Shown here piece by piece: positions 34,123 to 45,910 of a stretch of 64,000 bases of DNA. Source of the stretch: Heterodera schachtii (Eukaryota > Nematoda > Chromadorea > Rhabditida > Heteroderidae); assembly GCA_023374025.1 (NCBI GenBank), contig SIJG01000019.1, forward strand, positions 458,419-522,418. The letters are read 5' to 3'. Numbering within the stretch: the stretch's first letter is position 1; the number at the start of each line of letters is the position of its first letter. A program made the translations under genes and the position numbers. The notes beneath the pieces were generated by a model. That model saw only the letters and a program-made list of their open reading frames with translations. It had not been told where the DNA came from and ran no database searches.

Positions 34123-34937
34123 TAGAGTTGGTCGGGACCGGGACGGGAATTCCCGGTTTTTTCAGGTCCCGGTCCCGGTCCCGATCCCGGTTTTTGGAAA
34201 AACAGAAATCCCGGTCCCGGTTTTGCCAGTCCCGGTCCCGGCGGGACTAAATAAGCACTGGTAAGAATGGGGGTCTGGGTGAGAAAAGAGAAGGGAATTG
34301 GTGAGAAGGAGAAATTTTTGAGAAAAAAAATTAAATTATTTATTCATTTAATTGCATTTGTTCACATCGTTATGTTGTCCAGTGGCTAAACCTTCTGACT
34401 TTCATTATTTGTCTCTTGGGTTCAATTCCTCGATGGAAACGAAACTTTTTTATATTTTCTTTACCATTATTTTTTTCATTTTTAACAGCCTAAAACCCCA
34501 CAAATTAATCAAATATTTGGTCATTTTTTGACAAATTCAGTTAACAAATCGCACTCAAATTTTGTTAAAAAAATCCAGAATTTTGGGACTCAGAAAATTC
34601 CAAGACGCCCCCCCCCCGAACTAAAAATTTTTAAAAATTTCCAATGAATAATAGAAAAATTCTTCGAATCCCTTCCCCAAACGAAAATGTAAAAAATTTT
34701 ATGCGTATATTTTTGAAGGTAGGCAATTTTCGTAACAAAGTGCACTCAAATTTTCAAATTTTTTCAAAAAAATTTTCTCTTGGAAAAATTCCCGGTTGGT
34801 CCCGGTCCCGGCTTTTCTCGCGGTCCCGATCCCGGTCCCGGTCAAAAAACTTGGTCCCGGTCCCGGTCCCGACTTTTCTGGTCCCGGCAAGTCCCGGTCC
34901 CGTTTTTTGTCAAATTTCCCGGTCCCGACCAACTCTA
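34123..34937. mobile_element. hAT-like element, TAGAGTTGGTCGGGACC ends, 8-bp duplication
   Basis: 815-bp element flanked by identical ATCAAAAA (34115-34122 and 34938-34945). Ends are TAGAGTTGGTCGGGACCGGG and its complement CCCGGTCCCGACCAACTCTA. Both ends are followed by many GGTCCC words. Interior includes a tRNA-Glu-like sequence and a block shared with 16.0-16.5 kb. An 8-bp duplication and TAGNGTTG/CAGGG-type tips fit hAT elements; no transposase is present. ORFs 34644-34985, 34699-34932 and 34796-35110 are translated repeat. Confidence 0.85.
34365..34436 (+). repeat. tRNA-Glu-like pseudogene inside the hAT-like element
   Basis: 72 nt. Acceptor ends CATCG/CGATG pair; GTCCAGTGGCTAAACC matches the tRNA-Glu A box region (GTCTAGTGGCTAGGAT); CTTTCATT places a TTC anticodon; GGGTTCAATTCC is a near-consensus B box. 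The anticodon and D stems are mispaired, so it is a tRNA-derived SINE head or pseudogene. Confidence 0.6.
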
Positions 34938-35383
34938 ATCAAAAACACTCAATCTCGGTTTTTTGCGAGTACCATTTACAAGTAATGCAAAAAAAAAAAA
35001 CTACATTCAAAGTCTCAGACAATATAAAAAACTCTACTTTCTCATTAAAAAATTTCTTAAAAATGGCGGTCTTATTTCTTAAAACATTAATCTCTATATT
35101 TTTTCTATAATTTTTATCCTCTTTAAAAGATGCATTTTTCCGTTTTAGTATAATGTTTTCCTGCAACTTTTCTTAAAAATTTTTCATATTAAACGCAATT
35201 GTGATTAAACTTGTTTTGTTCCGTTTATTCCCTCGTTTAGGAAAAAAACGAGATTTTTGGTTTGAAAAATGTGGAGGCCACAAAATTCTCTTAAATTTTC
35301 AATATTTGACCTTTTTCGCACTGTTTTTTTAAATAACTTTTTTAAATCTTTCTTTTGACAATTATTGATTTATTTAAAAAATA

Positions 35384-35393
35384 TTTTAATCAG
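35384..35393 (+). promoter_or_regulatory. Likely trans-splice acceptor TTTTAATCAG
   Basis: Pyrimidine/AT-rich acceptor ending AG at 35393, 12 bases before the ATG of the gamma-glutamylcyclotransferase-like gene, with no upstream coding exon. That spacing is typical of nematode spliced-leader addition. Confidence 0.45.
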
Positions 35394-35405
35394 ATAAACT
35401 TAAAA

Positions 35406-36512
35406 ATGTTTTTATTCGTTTATGGCACTCTTCGAAAAGGTTTTCCTGGCGAAATGGCACAGAAATTATCCACAGAAGCGGAATGGATTGGCAAAGCATT
35501 GCTCCAAAATGCGCAATTGTATCGCGTTCATTGGGAAAACTTCCATTTTGATTATCCGGCATTGGTTTTAATTGACGAAAAAACTCCAAATAAGGTAATT
35601 ATATAAATTAATTATTATACTAATTAACTAAGTTTTTTTAAAAAGTAAAAAATTATTCATTAATAATAAACAAAATTTACTTTTCGAATTTCAGTGTGAC
35701 AGTTTTGTTGTCGGCGATTTGGTGCATCTAAAAAACGCAGAACAAAGGTATATAAATAAGCATGCTTAAGAACACAGGTAAAATAATTAAAAATAATTAA
35801 TTGTTTAAAAATTAAATAATTTTTTTAAAGCATCAAATGGTTGGATGCCTATGAGGAATGCGGAGAACAGTTCAATCAACCAAATGAATACATTAGGAAA
35901 GAAGTTACTGTCCAACTGATGACTGATCAGGTAATTAAAAAAAATTGTTAATTTATAAATCAATTCTTTGTGCTTAATACAGGGATGTAATCTGTACATT
36001 TTTTTAAAGATTTGTACTAAATTTTTTATTTTATTTTTTCTGACAAAAATTTTTTTCAAAGCCCAGCCTTTTTTTAAATTTATCTCCCGGCAGCGTTTGT
36101 TAGCACCTAGAGCAAAACGAGCCCAAAATTTCAAAAATTTTCTAAGGCGGTTTGATAAAATTTTTGGCTATGAAAAATTCTAATTATGTCTAATTGGTTA
36201 CAAAATCGTGGAAATATACCTATATTGGAAAAATGTACGAAAATTCCACATTTTGTTTCGAAATTTTGGGTTGAAGTCCCGTAAATAATTTCAAATCTTT
36301 TTAATTTTCAGGCGGACTCACGAAATTTTCTTGCCTCAACTTATGTCTATGGTTGGCCCATTAAAGACTCTGATGGCAATTTTGTTGCCCCTGTTCGTGA
36401 GATTGTTGTTGCCGGTGATTGGCTAAAATTCGTGCAAAAAACTGTTGAAAACTACGCTGATAAACCGCTGATCCATCCGCATGTTCGTCCTTGTCACCCT
36501 AGCTTACTGTGA
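35406..36512 (+). CDS. Gamma-glutamylcyclotransferase-like protein (AIG2/GGACT fold), 180 aa
   Basis: Four exons, 35406-35594, 35695-35747, 35831-35930 and 36312-36512, join in frame with GT-AG borders (543 nt with stop). Starts MFLFVYGTLRKGFPGEMAQ: VYGTLRKG is the substrate-binding loop of the gamma-glutamylcyclotransferase-like (BtrG/AIG2) superfamily. Exon 3 gives IKWLDAYEECGEQFNQ ... EYIRKEVTVQL, where YEE holds the catalytic Glu. Exon 4 gives LASTYVYGWPI and a tail ending PHVRPCHPSLL. Family members release 5-oxoproline from gamma-glutamyl amines or dipeptides; which substrate applies cannot be told. Cytosolic (no signal). Intron 3 carries repeat DNA (CAGGGATGTAATC; TTGTTAGCACCTAG). The start codon follows a probable trans-splice site. 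Confidence 0.85.
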
Positions 36513-36658
36513 GCTGATTGCCGAGACCGAAAACCACGCTAATTTTGGCATTTTGCCCATTTCATCATCTGTCATTATGTTAACAAAAAATGGCAATATA
36601 TACAAACATATATACGGAATGAGTAAAAATTGCTAAAAATGAATTTGTGTAACATCAC

Positions 36659-36664
36659 AATAAA
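36659..36664 (+). terminator. Polyadenylation signal AATAAA
   Basis: AATAAA 147 bases after the stop codon of the gamma-glutamylcyclotransferase-like gene, the first canonical signal downstream. Confidence 0.5.
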
Positions 36665-39600
36665 TGCGAAAATTTACTTAAAAAGAAAAAATCGGAGAAC
36701 CAGTTTTGAAGCAATTTTGGGAAATTATTTTTTTATTATTTTTAAAATCTTTATTATTAATATTCGTCACTAATTTTAATTAATTTTACATTATTTAGCA
36801 AAAATATTTCTGTAGGTTCTTGCTCTGCATTGAATTTTAAAATTCAGTATTTTGGGCGATTAATTTATAAATTATTTAAATCATATATATTTTTTATTAT
36901 TTTGTAAACAAATATTTAAACTGAAATGAATAGAAATTTTTATTATTTTCGATTAATTTTTTTAATTTTCGATTTAATTTTTCGAAACATGGTAGATCAT
37001 TTCATAAAGATCTACGAACAATATTTGTCATTTTCCCATAAAATATAATTACTTGGTCCAATTGCTTTATGTGTCTATAATTACGTGAAAACCTTAAAAA
37101 AATTGGTTAGTTATAAAAATAAAAAAGTTTTTTAAATTCTACAAAAAAACAAGTTAATTAATTTTTCATTAATTTATCTGTGATTTTGAAAAAATAAGTA
37201 AAAATCACTATTTTGTGAGCTGTATTTATTGCAAATTACAATAAATTTAAAAAAATGATTACTTTCCACAAATTAAAAATAATAATTTAATTATAAGAAT
37301 TGTGTAAAAATATAAAAGATCGAAAAAAATCGTAAAAAGAAAAATTAAATGAACTTGCTTTATCTATTTGCAAAATATTATACCTTAAGTTTTTTTTTAT
37401 TAGTTTCTTTGAAATATTAGTTGACATTAAACGTACGAATTTTGTACTTTAAGTCAGAAATTTCTTATTCATTTTAACCGTTTTAAATCTGACTTTATTA
37501 CGAATTATCTCAGGATAATTGTCAACTAGATATGTATTAATTATTTGAATTTATTATTATTATTCTTATTAAATCTTCGTTTTTTTTTGCTCGTCTATTT
37601 TTGAGTTAATTGTTAAAATTTTTAAAGTATTAATTGATTCTGAATTCATTTATTGGTTTATCCGATCATTTTTTAAACTTTATTTCGATTTCTTGAATCG
37701 GTCTAAATAGCGCATCACTGGATTATAGTCTCTGTCGTTTGTTAACTCGTAGTTTTATTTTTTAAATTAATTTTTTCTCATATTTTTTGAAACCAAAATT
37801 AATTTTTCAGTAATTTTTATGCTATTTATTTTTTACTATATGCATAATCTTTTGTTGTTTTTTGTTTTATATTTATTATTTCTTGTTTTACATTCGACCT
37901 TTATGATTTTTTTGTTTAGACACGAATTATTTATTTATCGTTTAAAATCATTTATTAATTATTTTTAATTTATTCCATTTAACAAATATATCTCAAATAT
38001 ATTAATAAATTATCTTTTAAACAAAAAACTTATTATCTGGTATTTATAAAAATTTATCATATAAAAAAAAATTTAACAAAATAATAATTTAATTTCATAA
38101 AATATCACTATAAAGAATAAATTTTATATGCAAATATTTTTAATTAGTTGAAATTTTCATAATTTTTTTTCATGAACATTAAGTTAATGAGCATAAGAAA
38201 ATCAATAATTGACCGAACTCTGTTGAAAATCTCTTATATTTATGAATAGGGATTCCTTTTTTAGACAAATGCATAAAATTTCTGCACGCTTTATAACCAC
38301 GAAAATGCATTTTCCGGTTTGATTGGAACTGCGATGGCTTTTAAATGCCTATTTTTACCTATTTCGGGGTTTTTGTGCTTAATGAGCCTATTTTAGAATT
38401 TTGAAAAAACCTTATCGATAACGCAATAAAAAGAAAAATACACCCTTGAGAAATAAACAAAAAATTTAAGAAAATACTCCCAAAAAACATAACTTTTTAT
38501 TCTTGATAAAAATTTTTGGGTTTTTTACTTGGATTTTAAGAGGAAATAGATGTAGGGTGTAATAGAGTTTTTGTAGAGAAAAAATTCGCAATTTTTCAAT
38601 CGAGAGAGCTTTATAAAATGTGTTTTTTGAAAGTACTTATATCATTTGTTTTAATTTAATTAGATTAAAGAAATAAGAAAAATATTTATTTTTAGATTTT
38701 TGCTTTTTTCATTTATTTTGATTTTATTTCTTTATTTATATTATTATTTAAAATTTAAATCTTCATTGAATATTTTTTAGTTAATTATTAAGATCAAAAT
38801 TTAATTGAAAATTTAATTTATCACATAAAAAGTTTTGTTTTTTTAACTTATTGGCTTTGTAAAAATTCTTAATTATAAAGCAGTCAAAAATAATTATTTG
38901 GCATTATGTAGATTAAAAATTGACAAAGCTTTTAATCTAATTTTAAAATTATATAATTTTATTTAGTATTTATTTAGAGCAAATTTTGTAATCGATTTAT
39001 TTAAAATTTGTATCGAAATTTGCGTAATTTTAATTATTTTATTGGCCCGGAGTTCGACCAATTTAATCTTTATTTTTATGATACAAAAATAAGAATCTTT
39101 GTTATAAATATTTTATTTTTTTCTTCTTCTTATCTTTAATATTTTCAAATGAGTGGATTTTACTTTGAATGTAAATCTCCTTCAATTCTTCTGGATAAAT
39201 TGAATTTTTTTATTTTTATTTAATTAAATTTAATATTAATTTTTAACTGCTTTTAGTGATATGAATATGTTCGTAGTTTTATTGATTTTAATGTATTTTT
39301 TATATTTTGTCTTTTATAATTCCAATATTTAAAATTTTGCGTGATTAAAAATCATACTCATTTAATTAATAAGAACGAATATTTTAATATTTTTGTTATT
39401 TACTGTTTCTATTCTAGCTTATAAGTTTCACTTATTTTTAAAAAAGTATTTATTGTAAATTTGAATATTTAAATATTTTTAGACTGATTATTTTTTTCTA
39501 TTTTTTTCAAATTAAAAAATTATTATTTTTAACTACTAAGCTATTATAAAATGACCTAGCAATTTCATTATCATAATAAGTTTTTTAGATAATTATTTGA

Positions 39601-42600
39601 AATTTGATTTGGTATAATTTATTTATTAACAAAATTAGTGATTTTATACAATAAAATTTGTTGATAAATTATTTCTCTTGTATAATTTACAAAGTGTTGA
39701 TTTGATTGCAATTTAAAAATAATAAATTAAACAATACATATATAAATTTAATCAAAATTATTTAATTAATTTTTTATAAGTTTATTTTTTTAAATAATAA
39801 TTAGTTGCTACAACCATCACTGTGTAAATTTAGTTTTACGACCTTGAGCCTTATTTCATTAATCTGATCTTTAATTATTATTTTTAATATTACTTTTTTT
39901 GCCAATATACAGCTTTATTTTGTCATCGATTAATAAGCTTTCTTTTTTAATTTTGCTGACTTAGATTAACTTTATATTATTTTCTCATAATTTTAAAATA
40001 TATATAATTATGTGATGCTTGTATATAAAAAATTCAAGTAATATAACAACTGAAAGCATTCGAAACATATTTGATTTGCTTATCGGTGTGAAGAAAATTT
40101 AGGAAGAAATAAAAAATGAAAATTTATTTTATTTAAAAGTATTTATCAAATATTTTATTAAATTTTCTTGTTTTTAGTCATTGGATAACTTTTTAAAAGA
40201 ATTGTTTTTTTTCTTGATGTTTTATATTTACCCAATTGATTTATTTATATAATTTTCATAATTTCTAATTTTCTTTTTCTTTCGTTATTTTGTAAATTAA
40301 TAATTTAGCGACTGCAAATAAATTATAATATAAAATTATTTATTATCATGCTTAATATGTATTCGTTTGCTCGGGTAATCATTGGTTCTGTTATAAAGGT
40401 TTTATTATTTAATTACAATATATAAATATAATATTAATTTTTTTTACTCCAATATATTAGATTAGAATTTTCTATTTTATAAAAAAAAATTTTCTTAATA
40501 TTCAATATACCTTAATTTAATTATTATTTTTTAGCCCGCATCAACTTTTTTAAAATTAATTAAATTCTTTTATTTTTATCTAATTAAATTAAAGTTTTAT
40601 AATTTAATAAATGTTCTTAGATTTCCTTTCGTTTCTTTTTTTTTTGTTAATTAAAATAGTTTAATAAACTTCGGGTTAAGAATTAACTTAACTTTGCTTA
40701 TTCTTGCTATAATTGGTCTCTGCGTTTACTGATCGTTCGTGGAAGCTTTACCGGATGACGCTTTTTGTTTTGTTTTATTTTTATGGTACAATGAGTATCA
40801 AATGTTTGTTAAAATTATAAATGTTTCTTTTTTACTATTTTAATTATATATATTCAAAATGATGAAATTATAATTTCCCTATACTTTACGAAAAAATATT
40901 TTTAATCTTTTTCATTAAATGTTAGTTTTTAGGTAAGTGAAATTAGTACACTTTAATGCATTACAACATATTCAGAAAACATTAATTTGTTTGAAATTGT
41001 TGTTTTTGAAACTTTTCTAAATAAGATTTTGTTATTGATTAATGAAGCTTTTTATTTTTAGTTTTATTGACATAGATTAATCTTTTTACTTTTTTTTAAT
41101 TACAAAATACATATTTGTTCAATAATATTTTGAAATTAAAAAATTTATTAATTCTCCTTCCTTTTTAATTAAAAAAAAATATTTTCAATTATTTTTTATT
41201 ATTTTATTTTACTATTTTTTTGTTAATTATATAAATTTTCATTTCATATATAATTATTAGAATTTATCGTTTCTTTTTGTTATTTTATTTAGTTTTTATT
41301 ATCATTAGATCATAAATAAGTCATTTACTAAATGAATTTATCATAATATTATAAGTAGGAAGTAATTAATCAAAATTGAAATTTTTGTTTTTAAAATTAT
41401 TATTTCTTGTTCTCCAAAATCGACGCGAATTAATTTTGTTTCGGTGTAATTTTAATTTAGTAAGATGTTAAATGAATTTTTCTATTTTCCTTATAATATG
41501 ATTTAATTAGAAAATTAATTGAAATTATAGTCATAAAAATTTTTCCTAATTTTTTTTTATTCATAATAATTATTTTCGTATATTTTTTTCAAGTTTTTTC
41601 TTTATTTAAATATCATTTTATTTATCTTTTTGCTGGGTAATAAATATAAAACATTGCTTTTAGTAAAATTTAAATGTGCTTTTTTAGGTGAGTGAATTTG
41701 GTTCAAGTCGACGCTACAACTTATTCAGAAACATTATTTTGCTGAAATTATTGGGTTTTAAACTTTTCCAAATTGATAGCTTTATTATGTTATCAATTTC
41801 TAATGAAAGCACTTAAAATTTACGTCTTTTATTTTTTTTTAAATTATTTAGCTATTAAATTACAACAATTAAATTTAAGCGATGAATCATTTTTTAGTTC
41901 AATATTTGTCATTTTCATAATTTTATTTTGTTTCTTAATTTGCCGTAAATTATTTAATTGATTTGTCATACGTATATTTTTTTTGTAGAATGTGCATGTT
42001 TTATTTAAATTGCCCAAGAGTTTGTGGGACATCTGCAGTGCCCATTGGGGGTGTTGCTGAACCATAGCTTTAGTATTTTCAATTTGCGTTAGTATTTGTT
42101 TGTTCTTAAATTCTGATATGAACATTAAACATATGCATAATTTATAGAATATTTAATTTACATAATTAATTTTGTTTTCCTTTAATAATTTCAAACTAGA
42201 AAGTTCAAATTTTTTATAAGTAATTAATGAAATAAATTTTATTATTAAAATAATTAGTTAATTAATTTTTTACAGTTACTTACTTATACATTAAATATTT
42301 TTTATTTATTGATTTTCATCAAAAATGCAAAAATATTTATAATAAAAACTACAACATATTTACGAAAAAATATCGTAAATCAAAGACCAAAAATGTGGAT
42401 ATATTTAAAAAAGATCTTCGTATAGTTTGCCAAGCTTATAAAAATAAGACAAGTTCTTAATGCTATAATTTTAATCATTCATCAATGTTCAAAAAAAATT
42501 TAAATATTTTTAAAAACATTTTTATCTATAAATAAGATTTGATCCTCTATTCATAAATTTTTCTGAAGATTCTTTATTTTAAAAAAGTGTTGGGATGATC

Positions 42601-44280
42601 TAACTTTTTCAATAAACATTGTCCAACAAAATATGAGAGTTTCTTTTATTAAATTTCTTTTCGCTGCAAATTATTCGTTTATCTTTTCTTTTTCAGCAAA
42701 ATATTGTTTGGGTCATTAAAAAATTTGGGGCTGAGTAGGGCCTCCTAAAATGTTAGTGGCTTTTGCAAGACCTTTACCTATTCACGGCGCCATAAAAAGT
42801 TATGACTAATTAAGAGAATAAACTGGCCAAAATTTCATAAATTACTTTATTATTTGAATTATTATTTATGAATTTTTGTGAATTTTTTGGTGACTTTTTT
42901 ACCTGTCTTGACAGAGATGATTTTTTTGTGGACACTTTCGATATGCAGAGCAGAAAATTATTTAAATTATTTTAAATAATTCGCTTCAAATGATTTTGAG
43001 TAGGCCGCCGATAAATGGAAATATCGGAACATTTTTTATTTTATTTGCTTTTTCTAAATTTGACATTTATTTTATTTTTTAATAATGGTTGTTTTTAATC
43101 ATTCCATCATTTATTCGTACTTCAATTGTTTTAAGAATCTGTTTTTTTAATTTTTAAGGTGGCAAAATATGTTTTACTTGCTCATTTAAATTAGTCATTT
43201 GAGTTTTCTTATCAATATTTTTTTTTCCGATTTCCTAAATTTTAAGAACCGTATTAAACTTGTGTTTTATCTTTGAAGAGTATTCATTTGGTAAGAGTGA
43301 AAATTTCAATTTTAAAACAAAAAAATATATTTAATTATTAAAAATTATTTAACATAGAATTATCTAAAATGCAATGTAATAGTTTTAAAAAAAAATCTTA
43401 TTTGAGTTAATGATTAATGAACAAATAAACATTATATAAAAAATAAAATAAAAAAAAAATTTATTTATCTCTCTGTTCAAAATATTTCAATGTTCTAATT
43501 TTTATCCATAAATTATTTTCTATTTTTTATTATTTTAGGATATTATAATACTTATATATTTTTAAAACAATTAAAAAATTTTTCTAAGTTTTAAATTATA
43601 AATTCTAAATTTTATATGTGTATAAAAAAATTAACCAAACAGATACTGAGCTTTTTAATTATTATAAAAATATTTTTTTCAATTTATTAAATGAAAATTA
43701 AATTTGTTAAAAATTTAAAATAATTACCATAAATGGGCGAACTAAGTGAATTATTAATTTAGCAATTTGTGCAATGCGATCTTATTGTTATTTTCTTTTC
43801 TATTATTATTTTATGTTTTTAAAACTTGCACATTTTACATTTAGTTGAAATTTTTTATTTTGATTTTATTTTTAATTATTAAATTAATTTACAATAAAAA
43901 ATATAGAATATGAGCTCTATTGAAAAAGGGGCGGGGGTCGGCTTTGCCATTGGCGATGCCGGGAGAAAAATTAGAAAATTATCTTTTTAAACAGATTTTC
44001 ACTGAAAATTTTCTATTTTTAGGTTAAATTTAGCAAAAATTGATAATTTTTTGACAAAATGTCAAAAAATTGAAAATTTTTTTCATAAAATAGCAAAAAA
44101 AATGATTATTAATCCTACAGCCTAAAATAATAATAAACTGAAGCATTCATTCGTTCTAAAAATTTAAAGTTCCAAAAATATTCATTCTTAGGGGTGGAAC
44201 CTTCGCATTTTGCGCAAAAAAGCGAAATGCAAAACGCCAAAAAATGCGAAAAATGCGAAAGGCGAAATTTTTTATATGAA
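36665..44280. other. AT-rich desert with degenerate long-period repeats
   Basis: No gene certain. Similar passages recur with heavy divergence, for example AGGTRAGTGAA...ACAACWTATTCAGAAA at 40931-40990 and 41686-41750 (about 755 bp apart), and GTCTCTGYCGTTTNNT at 37725 and 40717. A GC island at 40715-40770 is open forward (LVSAFTDRSWKLYRMT). 43920-44060 holds a decayed copy of the GC-palindrome repeat family. Confidence 0.45.
41969..42111 (-). pseudogene. Possible exon, part of a decayed duplicated set
   Basis: Minus-strand segment after a good acceptor (GTTCATATCAG) reads FKNKQILTQIENTKAMVQQH then PQWALQMSHKLLGNLNKTCT, with GC well above its surroundings, to a possible donor AC/GTATGA. Its last part, NLNKTCTFY, has recognisable decayed relatives on the same strand near 45760-45790 (HLNKLSCKFYEK) and 46505-46535 (NLNQTCTFYGK), so this looks like one exon of a duplicated gene or repeat. 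Protein family not recognised. Confidence 0.35.
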
Positions 44281-44292
44281 ATAATACTAGAT

Positions 44293-45159
44293 CAGGGTTA
44301 CCCTTGAAAATTTCCCGAAATAAGTACATCGCTGGTCAAAAATAAGTTTTAATGGTCAAAAATAAGTACATTTTTAAAACACGTTTCCACAACTTTAAAT
44401 CGCATTTTTATTCAACAAAACCAAACATTATTCACCGCCAACTATTTTCTGAGCAATTCCTGCTTAGAAAAATAAGAAATTTATACACTTCCAAAAATCA
44501 ATTTTAAGATTTTAACAACTTTGTCGAAAACATAAACAATTGAGTATCAAAAAATAAGATTTTTAACAATTTTTTCGGCGCATTTTTCCGAAAAATTTTT
44601 GGGTATGGGTGAGGGAAGAGCGTCCGGCGGTGCCGCTAGGCGCCTCCGGGTAAATTTTTTGAAAATTTAATGCAATTTGTTAACAAGTTCTGTCCAAAAA
44701 TGAACAAAATTGCGATCTTGGGCTAATTTTTGAGAAAAAATAGGATTTTTTGGGGGCCGGCGGTGCCGATAGGCGCCGCTGAGGGAAAATTTTAAGAATT
44801 TTTAATCAATTTTGTTAGGAATTAGCCAAATTTTTCAGAAATTTCCTCTTTTAAATGAAATTAAGGCACTAAAAATTACGATTTTGAGCCAATTTTTTTA
44901 AAGAGAATAAGAAACTGCCGAGAGAAAAATTTGAATTATTATTGAATCTTGTTAAGATTTTCGTATTAATTCGCTTCATTCTTTCAAAAATTATCATTTA
45001 AAAATCTAAATTGCTCTCTGAATCCAAAAAATAAGTACAAAATAAGTACATTTAGCTCAAATAAATACAATACTTACAAATAAGTACATTTTAAATTTAT
45101 AAGTTATGGACCCTCCAAATAAGTACAATACTTACAAATAAGTACAAAGGGTAATCCTG
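44293..45159. mobile_element. hAT-like element, CAGGGTTACCCTT ends, 8-bp duplication
   Basis: 867-bp element flanked by identical TACTAGAT (44285-44292 and 45160-45167). Ends CAGGGTTACCCTT and AAGGGTAATCCTG are inverted repeats. Subterminal AATAAGTACA words recur at both ends (seven or more copies). Two GC-palindrome copies (44624-44649, 44757-44781) are nested inside. Non-autonomous: no transposase ORF. Confidence 0.85.
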
Positions 45160-45910
45160 TACTAGATCCATTTTAGTAATTTATGTTTTTTACTTAGTCA
45201 TACTTTTTTTGTGTAAAAATCAAAAATTTATCTCTTCCAAGATTTTTTACAATAATCGTTCAATTTTGGAATTTTCGATTAAAAAAATAATTAAAATTTA
45301 CATATGGTTAAATACTTTGGCTAGTTCATTTAAATTCCAAATATTTATGAAAATTTCAATTTAGAATTGACTAAAACTAAGATTTATGCTTGCTTGCTAT
45401 TTTGTAAAATGATCTCAGTTAATTTACAAAAATTATTATTTTTTATATGTTTGTATTTCCCCCCCCCCCCTTTTATTAAAATTCATTTGTTTTCATATTT
45501 GACTAAAGGATTTTCTTAATTTGTACAATAGTGATAATATGAGATTCTCTATTCGATTTGTTGCTACATTATGCAAATTCTGAAATTCGTTTAAATCATC
45601 AGACATTTTTTTATATAGTTGATCAAAGAAGCCTTAAAATGGAATTCAATAGAATATAAATGATCATTCATTTTTATACAATATGTATTACATTTTTCTA
45701 ATTATAATTTAATTTCTTTAAATATTTAAAAAATTCTGTAAAAATATATTTTCTCATAGAATTTGCATGATAATTTATTTAAATGACGCCATTTTTTTTT
45801 TGCAATCAATGAATTTTAATAAAATATTTTATTTTCGGTTCCATTAGATTTTGAATATAGCACAATTTGAATAAAATTGAATAAAATTAAAAATATTTTA
45901 TTTGTATTTA

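Noticed and set aside
34644..35110. ORFs with repeated Ser-Arg or Gly-Pro dipeptides (SR-protein-like)
   Set aside because: Produced by GGTCCC iterations in the hAT-like element end, not a real SR domain.
36080..44781. Programmed DNA elimination motif (palindromes in a nematode-like genome)
   Set aside because: Nothing in the sequence indicates break sites or telomere addition; dispersed repeat hairpin is the simpler reading.
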